Shown here piece after piece: positions 7,570 through 15,714 of a stretch of DNA of 64,000 nt. The position numbers were made by a program, and so were the translations under genes. The stretch comes from Kaistella sp. SH40-3 (GTDB lineage Bacteria > Bacteroidota > Bacteroidia > Flavobacteriales > Weeksellaceae): the NCBI RefSeq assembly GCF_030686865.1, contig NZ_JAQYUS010000003.1, positions 186,001 through 250,000 of the forward strand, in the 5' to 3' direction. Every line of letters starts with the position of its first letter. The stretch's first letter is position 1. Under the pieces are notes generated by a model, which searched no databases, was not told where the DNA came from, and was given only the letters and a program-made list of their open reading frames with translations.

Positions 7570-9657
7570 TTACCAAATTTTGATTCTTTCTTCCGGTGCT
7601 TTGTATAATTTATCACCAGGTTTAATGTCGAATGCTTTATAGAATGAATCCTGGTTTACCAATGGTCCAAACGCACGGAAATAGCCTGGCGAGTGTGGAT
7701 CGGTTTTCACTTGATTCACCATATATTGCTCTGTAGATTTGGTTCTCCAAACTGTAGCCCAACTCATAAAGAATCTTTGATCCTGAGTGAAACCGCTAAT
7801 TAGTCCCGGATCACCATGATCTTTCAGATACATTTGAAGAGCAGTGTAAGCAACTGCTACTCCACCTAAGTCACCAATGTTTTCACCGCTCGTAAATTTA
7901 CCGTTTACGAAACTTCCTTTTACCGGTTCATATTTATCGTATTGAGCAGCAAGTTGTCCCACTTTCGCGTCGAAGTTTTTACGGTCAGCATCTGTCCACC
8001 AGTTGTTAAGGTTTCCATCACCATCAAATCTTGAACCTGAATCATCAAATCCGTGACCGATTTCGTGACCGATTACGGCTCCAATTCCACCGAAATTAAC
8101 TGCAGGATCTGCTTTGAAGTTAAAGAAAGGTGGCTGAAGAATTGCCGCTGGGAAAACGATTTCGTTGTTAGAACCACTGTAGTAAGCATTTACCGTTTGT
8201 GGTGCCATTCCCCATTCGGTTTTATCAACTGGTTTACCTACTTTTTCTAAATTCTTAGCATACGACCATTCGGTGATATTCTGTAAGTTTTTATAATACG
8301 ATCCACCATCAGCCACACCGGTTAACTGCAGTTTAGAATAATCTTTCCAGGTATCCGGATAAGCGATTTTCACTGAGAATTTCGATAATTTTTCCTGTGC
8401 TTTAACTTTGGTTTCTGGCGACATCCAATCATTATCTGCGATATGCTGCTGGAATGATTTTTTCAAATAACCGATGTAGGTTTCCATTTGCTGTTTTGCT
8501 TCTGCCGGGAAATATTGCTCGACATACAATTTACCAAATGCTTCTCCTAACACGCCATTAATAATTCCTAAACCTCTTTTGTTCATTGGTCTTTGCTCTT
8601 GCTGACCCTGAAGATATTTAGAATAGAAATTAAAATTCAGATCATCTAATTTTTTGTCAAGATTACCAGCGTTTCCAGCCACCATTCTCGCTTTCATATA
8701 ATCTTTGATGAGTGGAAGGTTTTTCGCCGTCATCCACGAATCCATATTTTGGTAATATTTTAATTCGCTTACAATTACTTTGTCGGTTTTAACGCCAGCA
8801 TCGTCAAAGTATTTTGGCAGATTAACGTTCTTAACCAATTTCGAAAGTTCAGGCATTGTTTTCGGATTATATCGCAGATTCGCATCACGGTTTTGCTCGT
8901 TGGTCAAAAGATCCTGTGCTAATTTCTTTTCAAAATTCACAACGCTCTGTGCAGTTTGATCTGCATTTTTATCGCCGATCACTTCAAATAACTGAGCCAG
9001 ATAATTTTTATATTCCGCCAAAGTTTTGGTGTTGGCAGCATTTTCTTTTTGGTAATAATCACGGCCTAAACCAAGTGAGGCTCCACCCAAATAAACAGCA
9101 TTCATCACAGAATTTTTCATGTCTGGAGTTACACGCCAAGCGTAGAAAGGATTATCATTGGTTTTGGTTGCTTCGGTTAAATAAGACTGTAGTTGCGCCA
9201 CCGTTTTGATTTGATCGATCTTTTGCAAATCACCTTTGATAGGACTGATTCCATCAGCATTTCTCTTGTCCCAATCCATGAATGTCCCGTAGAGGTTTTG
9301 GATTTTCTGACCTTCAGAACCTGGGGCAAATTTATCTGCTAAGATTTTATCTAAAATTCCTAAAGAAGCATTATCAACATCTTCTCTCAAAGCGTTGAAA
9401 CTTCCCCAACTTGTTTTGTCAGATGGAATCTCGGCAGTTTTCATCCAGTTTCCGTTGACATAATTAAAGAAGTCATCTTGTGGACGAACCGTGGTGTCCA
9501 TATAAGAAAGGTTAAGACCTTCATCTTTAGTTGATGTCGGTTTCACCTCTGTAGTCACTGTAGTTTCTGTTTCCGTAGTTGCAACTTTAGTAGTTGAACA
9601 CGAATTTAGTAAAACAACTCCCGTAAAAGCGAGGGCTGCGATGGTAATTCTCTTCAT
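7570..9657 (-). CDS. M13 family metallopeptidase, lipoprotein (PepO/neprilysin-like), copy 1
   Basis: A 695-residue zinc endopeptidase of the M13 (neprilysin) family, acting in the periplasm or at the outer membrane on short peptides. A lipoprotein signal is clear: LAFTGVVLLNSCS with the lipidated Cys at residue 20. The N-terminal M13 domain runs from about residue 55 (RPQDDFFNYVNGNWMKT) to about 430. The C-terminal catalytic domain carries NAYY (substrate binding), GHEIGHGFDDSG near residue 530 (zinc HExxH) and ENIGDLGG (third zinc ligand Glu). It ends in IKIW, the usual M13 C-terminus. All key residues are present, so it is probably active. It is the downstream partner of a close paralog at 9919; each has its own terminator, and this one has its own promoter. 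Confidence 0.95.
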   Translation of the reverse strand: MKRITIAALAFTGVVLLNSCSTTKVATTETETTVTTEVKPTSTKDEGLNLSYMDTTVRPQDDFFNYVNGNWMKTAEIPSDKTSWGSFNALREDVDNASLGILDKILADKFAPGSEGQKIQNLYGTFMDWDKRNADGISPIKGDLQKIDQIKTVAQLQSYLTEATKTNDNPFYAWRVTPDMKNSVMNAVYLGGASLGLGRDYYQKENAANTKTLAEYKNYLAQLFEVIGDKNADQTAQSVVNFEKKLAQDLLTNEQNRDANLRYNPKTMPELSKLVKNVNLPKYFDDAGVKTDKVIVSELKYYQNMDSWMTAKNLPLIKDYMKARMVAGNAGNLDKKLDDLNFNFYSKYLQGQQEQRPMNKRGLGIINGVLGEAFGKLYVEQYFPAEAKQQMETYIGYLKKSFQQHIADNDWMSPETKVKAQEKLSKFSVKIAYPDTWKDYSKLQLTGVADGGSYYKNLQNITEWSYAKNLEKVGKPVDKTEWGMAPQTVNAYYSGSNNEIVFPAAILQPPFFNFKADPAVNFGGIGAVIGHEIGHGFDDSGSRFDGDGNLNNWWTDADRKNFDAKVGQLAAQYDKYEPVKGSFVNGKFTSGENIGDLGGVAVAYTALQMYLKDHGDPGLISGFTQDQRFFMSWATVWRTKSTEQYMVNQVKTDPHSPGYFRAFGPLVNQDSFYKAFDIKPGDKLYKAPEERIKIW

Positions 9658-9689
9658 AAGACTTTTATTGATTATTGTTAAGATTATTT

Positions 9690-9718
9690 CAAAGATAATG
9701 ATTATTTATTGTACACAA
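9690..9718 (-). promoter_or_regulatory. Bacteroidota-type promoter of M13 peptidase copy 1
   Basis: On the minus strand TTG (9716-9718), an 18-base spacer, and TATCTTTG (9690-9697), a perfect TAnnTTTG -7 box. The predicted transcript start lies about 25 bases upstream of the start codon at 9657. Confidence 0.65.
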
Positions 9719-9750
9719 GTACCTTTATTCCTCAATTTCTTATTGCGTAA

Positions 9751-9826
9751 GGGATTGAAGCGGCATCCTTTTTTTGAAATGGCCATTGCGCCGGCAAAAA
9801 AAAAGATATAGCGGAAAGCCCGACCC
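9751..9826 (+). repeat. Structured dispersed element, copy A (subtype 1)
   Basis: Reads GGG-ATTGAAGCGG-CATCC, a T-run and apical stem, then AAAAAGATATAGCGGAAAG-CCC. GGG (9751-9753) pairs with CCC (9819-9821), and the T-run and A-run arms pair (ATCC-T7-G with C-A9-GAT). A further weak hairpin (AGCG/CGCT) follows up to 9860. It is on the plus strand between two minus-strand peptidase genes, so it is not in sense with either. It shares the internal-loop words with copies D and G. Confidence 0.75.
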
Positions 9827-9861
9827 AAGCGTTGGCTAAAGCACTGGCAAGGGTTACGCTC

Positions 9862-9892
9862 AAAAAAAAATCACCCAAAATAAATTGGGTGA
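9862..9892 (-). terminator. Rho-independent terminator after the second M13 peptidase gene
   Basis: Stem TCACCCAA / TTGGGTGA followed on the minus strand by nine T. It lies 27 bases past the stop of the gene at 9919. Confidence 0.85.
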
Positions 9893-9918
9893 CTATTTAG
9901 ATATCACTCCAAATTTAT

Positions 9919-12000
9919 TTACCAGATAATAACTCTGTCTTCCGGTTTTTTATACAACTTGTCTCCTTCTTTCACATCGAACGCTTTGTAGAAAGCATCA
10001 GTGTTGATGAGTGGTCCGAACGCTCGGTACAAACCTGGTGAATGTTCGTCGGTTTTAACTTGATTCAATAAAGCGGCTTCTTTTTGAAGGGTTCTCCAAA
10101 CGGTTGCCCAACTAAGGAAGAATCGCTGATCTTGCGTATAACCACTAATTTTCCCCGGATTTCCGTGGTCTTTCAAATACATTTGAAGAGCATCATAAGC
10201 GATATTAACTCCACCTAAATCAGCGATATTTTCTCCATTGGTAAAGGTTCCATTTACGAAAGTTCCTTTCACAGGTTCATATTTGTCGTATTGTGCAGCA
10301 AGCGCTTTCGTGGCTTTTTCGAAATTGGCTTTATCTTCTGGCGTCCACCAATCTACCAAGTTTCCATCGGCATCAAACTGTGCTCCGGAATCATCAAAAC
10401 CATGCGTCATTTCGTGACCAATTACGGCACCGATTCCACCGAAATTAATGGCGGCATCTGCATTTGGATTAAAGAAAGGCGGCTGTAAAATCGCGGCTGG
10501 GAAGACGATCTCATTGTTTACCGGATTGTAATAAGCGTTCACGGTTTGTGGCGTCATTCCCCATTCTGTACGGTCAACTGGTTTTCCAACTTTCTCCAAT
10601 TCTTTACTGTATTGCCAAGCCGTTACTTTTTGAAGATTTTTGTATAATGTTCCGCCGTCTTCTTTCGAATCTACCGCCAATTGTGAATAATCTTTCCACT
10701 TGTCCGGATACGCAACTTTTACGGTAAACTTGTTCAGTTTATTTAAGGCTTTTTCTTTGGTAACAGGCGACATCCAGGTTAAATTATTGATGTGCTGACC
10801 GAAACTTTTTTTCAAATAACCGATCAATTCCACCATTTGATTTTTTGCTTCTGCCGGGAAATATTTCTCAACATATAATTTTCCAAAGGCTTCACCTAAA
10901 GTTCCATTGATCAACTCAAATCCCCTTTTGTCCTGCGCTCTCTGAACATCTTGCCCTCTTAAATATTTACCATAAAAACCAAATTTCATATCATCTAAAT
11001 CTTTCGACAGATAACTAGCGTTTCCGGAAAGAAGATTAAATTTCATATAATCTTTAATCAAAGGAAGATTTTTCGCATTGATGAATTTATCTAAATTCTG
11101 ATAATATTTTAACTCTCCAATAATTGCAACATCAGTATTAACACCAACTGACGTCAGATATTTCGGCAAGTTGATATTCTTAACCATCTTAGAAAGTTCC
11201 GGCATTGTTCGCGGATTGTACTGTAAAGTAGCATCACGAATCTGCTCATTTGTTAGGTAAGTCTGCGCAATGCTTTTCTCAAAATTGACAATATTTTGCG
11301 CAGTTGCCATTGAATTTTTATAGCCCAAAACATTCAACATCGAAGCGACATATTCTGTATATTTTGCTAATGTTTCGGTGTTTTTCGGATTTGTTTTTTG
11401 GTAATAATCTCTACCCAAACCAAGACTTGCATCTCCAAGATAGATCGCATTCATTTTTGAATTTTTCAGATCTGAAAACACTCCCCAGGAATAGAACGGA
11501 TTCTCACCATTTTTGGTGGCTTCATCTAAATAATTTTGCAAATCAGTCAACGATTTAATTCCATCAATTTTGGCTAAATCAGATTTAATTGGAGAGATTC
11601 CATCAGCATTTCTTTTGCTCATATCCATGTACGTCGCGTACAAATCTTGGATTTTCTTGCCTTCACTTCCCGGTGCAAATTGATCATTCAATAAAGAATG
11701 TAGAATCGTCATCGAATTATTATCTGTGTCTTCAGCCAGTTTATTGAAAGAACCCCAAGTTGATTTATCAGCCGGGATTTTTGCGGTTTTCATCCAAGAT
11801 CCATTCACGAAATTATAAAAATCATCTTGCGGACGAACTGATTTATCAAAGGTTGTGAAATCTAATCCTTTTTCTGGAGTTTCTTTTACAGCTTCCACAG
11901 GCGCAACAGTTGGTTCTGATGAAGTTACCACTTTTGAGGCGCAAGAATTAAGAGCGACAATTCCAGCAAATGCGAGGATGCCAATGTTTATATTTTTCAT
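9919..12000 (-). CDS. M13 family metallopeptidase, lipoprotein (PepO/neprilysin-like), copy 2
   Basis: A 693-residue paralog of the neighbouring M13 peptidase and collinear with it over the whole length (SVRPQDDFYNFVNGSWMKT, then NAYYNPVNNEIVFPAAILQP). It has a lipoprotein signal with LAFAGIVALNSCA (Cys 20), zinc motif GHEMTHGFDDSG near residue 527, third ligand in ENIADLGG, and C-terminal VIIW. The zinc site differs mildly from copy 1 (HEMTH against HEIGH), so cleavage preference may differ. It lies 261 bases upstream of copy 1 with a terminator and a structured repeat between them, so the two are probably separately transcribed. No clear TTG/TAnnTTTG pair was found directly upstream. Confidence 0.95.
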   Translation of the reverse strand: MKNINIGILAFAGIVALNSCASKVVTSSEPTVAPVEAVKETPEKGLDFTTFDKSVRPQDDFYNFVNGSWMKTAKIPADKSTWGSFNKLAEDTDNNSMTILHSLLNDQFAPGSEGKKIQDLYATYMDMSKRNADGISPIKSDLAKIDGIKSLTDLQNYLDEATKNGENPFYSWGVFSDLKNSKMNAIYLGDASLGLGRDYYQKTNPKNTETLAKYTEYVASMLNVLGYKNSMATAQNIVNFEKSIAQTYLTNEQIRDATLQYNPRTMPELSKMVKNINLPKYLTSVGVNTDVAIIGELKYYQNLDKFINAKNLPLIKDYMKFNLLSGNASYLSKDLDDMKFGFYGKYLRGQDVQRAQDKRGFELINGTLGEAFGKLYVEKYFPAEAKNQMVELIGYLKKSFGQHINNLTWMSPVTKEKALNKLNKFTVKVAYPDKWKDYSQLAVDSKEDGGTLYKNLQKVTAWQYSKELEKVGKPVDRTEWGMTPQTVNAYYNPVNNEIVFPAAILQPPFFNPNADAAINFGGIGAVIGHEMTHGFDDSGAQFDADGNLVDWWTPEDKANFEKATKALAAQYDKYEPVKGTFVNGTFTNGENIADLGGVNIAYDALQMYLKDHGNPGKISGYTQDQRFFLSWATVWRTLQKEAALLNQVKTDEHSPGLYRAFGPLINTDAFYKAFDVKEGDKLYKKPEDRVIIW

Positions 12001-12059
12001 TAAGAAGTACTTTATTATTTAGTCTTAACTTTTTTTTATTTGTTACATCTTTACACAAT

Positions 12060-12086
12060 TAAAAAAGCCATTCTTAGCGAATGACT
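12060..12086 (-). terminator. Rho-independent terminator after the GIN-domain gene
   Basis: On the minus strand AGTCATTC / GAATGGCT (one G-T pair) with a 5-base loop and a T-run, 10 bases past the stop of the gene at 12096. Confidence 0.75.
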
Positions 12087-12095
12087 TTCAGTGAT

Positions 12096-12752
12096 TTATT
12101 TAAAGGTGATTTTTCCACCAATTACATTTTTAAATTTTCGATCATCTGGATCACCATAAACATCTATATTTCCGCCCGCTCTGGTCGTTGCATCTACCCA
12201 TTCAGTTGCAAATACTTCTGCAATTCCACCAGCATTTGCGGTAACCGTTGCACTTTGGGCATCTAATTTTTTACCGTAAAATTTACCACCAGAATTCACG
12301 ATGATATCTTGATTATCTGCTTTCCCGGTTAGGTTAATTTCGCCACCGGAATTGGTTTTAACATTTAGTTTTCCAGTGTTAATTCCCAAATCTATTTTTG
12401 AACCTTCATTGGCCGTTAAACTCAACATTTTTGCTTTTACAGTTCCGCTAGAACTAATTGAAGAACCTTGACTCGCCTGTAAATTATTCAAACTTTGATA
12501 ATATACTTTTACAGAAGGCGGAGTTCCCGGTAACATTCTTGCAGGTGCCATTCTGATTTTCAATTCCCCATTTTTATTGACGGTTTCTACGTCATCAGTT
12601 TCGGCCTCAAATTTATTTTCATTCGATGGAATAAGCTCCACGATAATTTTATCATACACTTTCAGTGATGAAAACTCTCCCACATTTCTAGTTACCTGAC
12701 CAAATGAATATTGCATCACAATCATCATTAAACCTACTACTATTTTTTTCAT
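12096..12752 (-). CDS. Head GIN domain-containing (DUF2807) exported protein
   Basis: A 218-residue protein with a signal peptide (MKKIVVGLMMIVMQYSFGQ) followed by a single DUF2807/GIN domain, a right-handed beta-solenoid-like fold common in Bacteroidota. Features seen: KVYDKIIVELIPS at the domain start, then short glycine/asparagine-rich rungs (SGGEINLTGKADNQDIIVNS, TANAGGIAEVFATEW, GNIDVYGDP). These proteins are periplasmic or surface-exposed; the function is unknown although adhesion has been proposed. It stands alone upstream of the M13 genes in the same direction. A near-consensus -7 word TATCTTTA occurs about 20 bases before the start. Confidence 0.85.
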   Translation of the reverse strand: MKKIVVGLMMIVMQYSFGQVTRNVGEFSSLKVYDKIIVELIPSNENKFEAETDDVETVNKNGELKIRMAPARMLPGTPPSVKVYYQSLNNLQASQGSSISSSGTVKAKMLSLTANEGSKIDLGINTGKLNVKTNSGGEINLTGKADNQDIIVNSGGKFYGKKLDAQSATVTANAGGIAEVFATEWVDATTRAGGNIDVYGDPDDRKFKNVIGGKITFK

Positions 12753-12944
12753 AATTTTAAATTTAGTTAAGTAAAGATAACGATTCTAACTCTTTTTTAT
12801 TTTGAAATCATCCTTTTTTTAGAGAATGAAAGTTTCAACGATTTAACCGATTTTTAAGAATAGCAATATAAATCAAGATAGAAAGGTGTAGTTTTTGAAT
12901 ATGCTTAAATTATCTTTTCTTAAAATTCATTTTCTCCACTTTTT

Positions 12945-13964
12945 ATGAAATCAAAAACATTCATCAAATTAACCGACAAAGGAATTTACTGCATTCCGGG
13001 GAAATTTTATATCGATCCGTGGAAACCTGTTGACCTTGCTGTGATTTCTCATGGACACGGTGATCATGCACGTTGGGGAATGAAAAAATATTTATGTCAC
13101 CATTTTACCAAACCTATTTTACAACATAGAATCGGTCCAGACATTGAGATTCAAACCATTGGTTATGGCGAAGAAATCAATATTAATGGAGTAAAAGTTT
13201 CCATGTTTCCTGCCGGACATATTATAGGATCTGCCCAGATTAGAATGGAATACAAAGGATATGTCATCGTGTTTTCCGGCGATTACAAAACAGATGACGA
13301 CGGTTTATCAACGCCTTTTGATTTGGTGAAATGTAATGAATTTATCACAGAAAGTACGTTTGGACTTCCGATCTATCACTGGTTAAAGCCTCAGGAAAAT
13401 GCAGAATTAATGCAGACTTGGGTTCAACAGAATAAAGATAATGGAAAAACCTCAGTCTTCATCGGCTACTCTTTAGGAAAAGCCCAAAGAATTATGAAGT
13501 CAATCGAAGGAAGTGGAAAAATTTTCGTCCACCGCTCTATCGGAAAACTTAACGAAGGAATGGAATCCGTCGGAATTGATTTACCAGAATACGAAACACT
13601 GGATTTTCAGGAGAGTGTAAAACACGCTGATGGTGAAATCGTGATTTTACCGCCCGCTTTATTTGATTCCAACATTATTAAAAAAATCCCAAACCGTGCG
13701 ACGGCAATTTGTTCCGGTTGGATGCAGGTCCGTGGTTCGCGACGCTGGCGGTCTGCAGATGCAGGTTTCGCTATTTCCGATCATGCCGATTGGACTGGAT
13801 TAATCGAAACTGTAAAAGCGACCGAAGCAGAAAAAGTCTACGTGACTCATGGACAAACTGCTGTCTTTTCAAAATATTTAAATGAAATTGGAATCAACGC
13901 CGTCGAATTAAAAACCATTTTTGGCGACGAAGAAAGCAATGAAAAAGAATTGATAGAAGATTAA
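12945..13964 (+). CDS. Ligase-associated DNA damage response exonuclease (MBL fold, beta-CASP-like)
   Basis: A 339-residue metallo-beta-lactamase-fold nuclease belonging to the four-gene bacterial ligase-associated repair set. The metal site SHGHGDHARWG (HxHxDH) lies near residue 35. Other conserved parts are FPAGHIIGSAQIRMEY, IVFSGDYKTDDDG (metal Asp) and the C-terminal SDHADWTGLI with YVTHGQ, as in SNM1/CPSF-type enzymes. It is expected to trim DNA ends. The stop codon is directly followed by the ATG of the DNA ligase at 13965 without a gap, so the two are co-translated. It is the first gene of the cluster, with a 192-base gap upstream that separates it from the divergent GIN gene. Confidence 0.92.
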   Translation: MKSKTFIKLTDKGIYCIPGKFYIDPWKPVDLAVISHGHGDHARWGMKKYLCHHFTKPILQHRIGPDIEIQTIGYGEEININGVKVSMFPAGHIIGSAQIRMEYKGYVIVFSGDYKTDDDGLSTPFDLVKCNEFITESTFGLPIYHWLKPQENAELMQTWVQQNKDNGKTSVFIGYSLGKAQRIMKSIEGSGKIFVHRSIGKLNEGMESVGIDLPEYETLDFQESVKHADGEIVILPPALFDSNIIKKIPNRATAICSGWMQVRGSRRWRSADAGFAISDHADWTGLIETVKATEAEKVYVTHGQTAVFSKYLNEIGINAVELKTIFGDEESNEKELIED

Positions 13965-15545
13965 ATGAAAGATTTTGCCCAACTCATCAATGCGCTCGAC
14001 AGCACAAATAAAACCACCGCGAAAGTAGAGGCAATGGTTTCCTATTTGCAAACAGCAGAAGCCAACGATAAGTTGTGGTTTTTGGCTTTGTTTACAGGGA
14101 AACGTCCGAAAAGACCCGTGAATACAAATCTGTTAAAACAATGGGCTTTAGAAATTACGCAACTTCCGGAATGGCTTTTTATTGAATCCTACTCTTCCGT
14201 CGGCGATTTGGGCGAAACTTTATCACTGATTCTTCCCAATGCTGAAAATGAAATCGATAAATCTTTAACACAATGGATGACGGAACTCATTGCCTTGAAA
14301 GATCAAACCGATGAAGAAAAGAAAAAATATGTTTTGGAATCCTGGAACGGTTTAAATCATGTCGAACGTTTCATCTTTAATAAATTAATTGGCGGCAGTT
14401 TCCGTATTGGAGTTTCTAAAAAATTATTAATTAATGCTCTTGCTAAATTTTCCGGTGTTGATGGAAATATCCTGATGCATTCCATCATGGGAAAATGGAA
14501 AATAGAGGAAGAAAATTTTGATGATTTGATTCAGGGAACCAACATTAATCCAGATGAATCCAAACCTTATCCGTTTTGTCTTGCTTATCCTTTAGAGAAA
14601 GAAACGCACGATTTAGGCGACCGAAAAAACTGGCTGGCAGAATTTAAATGGGACGGTATCCGTGGACAGTTTATCAAACGAAATGACGAGATTTTCATTT
14701 GGTCTCGCGGAGAAGAATTGGTAACCGAACAGTTTCCTGAAATCGTTTCGGCTTTAAAAGAAATGGAAGGAAATTTTGCCATTGATGGAGAAATTCTCGT
14801 TGTTAAAGATGATAAAGTCCTTAATTTTAATGAACTGCAAAAACGTTTGAATCGGAAAACAATTCCAAAGAAAATGTTGGAAGAACTACCAGTTCATATT
14901 TTCGTGTACGATATTTTAGAACTGGAATTTGAAGATTTAAGAGAAAAACCTTTATCTGAAAGAAGATTGCTTTTAGAAAGTTTAATTGAAAATTGTCCCG
15001 TCGAAAGAATTAGAATTTCTGAAATCGTTCACGCGGAAACTTGGGAAGACTTAGCAGAAGTTCGGGAAAATTCCCGTGACAATAACTCCGAAGGTTTGAT
15101 GCTGAAAGAACTCAATTCTCACTATCATGCCGGTCGAAAAAAAGGCGATTGGTGGAAATGGAAAGTCAGTCCGCTCACGATTGACGCCGTTTTAATTTAT
15201 GCACAAAAAGGTTCCGGACGACGTAGTAATTATTACACCGATTATACTTTTGCCGTTAAAAACGAAGATAAATTAGTCACAATTGCAAAAGCATACTCCG
15301 GATTGACCGACAAGGAAATCATGGAAGTCAGCAAGTTTGTGAATAAAAATGCCATTGAAAAATTCGGTCCTGTTCGAACCGTGAAACCTGAACTTGTTTT
15401 TGAAATTGCTTTCGAAGGAATTGGTTTTAGCAGCCGACATAAAAGTGGCGTGGCTTTGAGATTCCCCCGGATTGTTAGGTGGCGTCGCGATAAAACTGTA
15501 GAAGAAATTGATGAACTCGACGAAATAAAAAAACTGATCACCTAA
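13965..15545 (+). CDS. ATP-dependent DNA ligase (ligase-associated repair cluster)
   Basis: A 526-residue ATP-dependent DNA ligase that seals nicks through an enzyme-adenylate. Order: N-terminal DNA-binding domain (about 1-200, with NGLNHVERFIFNKLIGGSFR), adenylation domain with the nucleotidyl lysine in FKWDGIRGQ (Lys 228), motif III/IIIa residues FAIDGEILV and HIFVYDIL, motif IV NSEGLMLK, motif V WWKWK, and a C-terminal OB fold (FEIAFEGIGFS, RFPRIVRWRRDK). All ligase motifs are intact. It begins immediately after the exonuclease stop codon and is followed, after 169 bases, by the partner helicase. This is a repair ligase; the replicative NAD-dependent LigA must be elsewhere. Confidence 0.95.
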   Translation: MKDFAQLINALDSTNKTTAKVEAMVSYLQTAEANDKLWFLALFTGKRPKRPVNTNLLKQWALEITQLPEWLFIESYSSVGDLGETLSLILPNAENEIDKSLTQWMTELIALKDQTDEEKKKYVLESWNGLNHVERFIFNKLIGGSFRIGVSKKLLINALAKFSGVDGNILMHSIMGKWKIEEENFDDLIQGTNINPDESKPYPFCLAYPLEKETHDLGDRKNWLAEFKWDGIRGQFIKRNDEIFIWSRGEELVTEQFPEIVSALKEMEGNFAIDGEILVVKDDKVLNFNELQKRLNRKTIPKKMLEELPVHIFVYDILELEFEDLREKPLSERRLLLESLIENCPVERIRISEIVHAETWEDLAEVRENSRDNNSEGLMLKELNSHYHAGRKKGDWWKWKVSPLTIDAVLIYAQKGSGRRSNYYTDYTFAVKNEDKLVTIAKAYSGLTDKEIMEVSKFVNKNAIEKFGPVRTVKPELVFEIAFEGIGFSSRHKSGVALRFPRIVRWRRDKTVEEIDELDEIKKLIT

Positions 15546-15675
15546 TTTTTTAAACCACAAAGTCACAAAAGTTTATTTCTTCTAAATTAATCAAAATAGC
15601 AAAAAATAAGTTGCAAGAACCTTGTTAAAAGATAACTTCAATTATAATATTCATTCGTGAAATTCGTGCAATCAC

Positions 15676-15705
15676 TTGTGTTATTAGTGTTTAAACCTAT
15701 ATTTA
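15676..15705 (+). promoter_or_regulatory. Candidate promoter of the DEXH helicase
   Basis: TTG (15676-15678), 19-base spacer, TATATTTA (15698-15705), one mismatch to TAnnTTTG, ending 9 bases before the ATG at 15715. The 169-base ligase-helicase gap would make an internal promoter useful. It overlaps a low-complexity GTG-rich stretch, so chance is possible. Confidence 0.4.
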
Positions 15706-15714
15706 AAAATCTGA

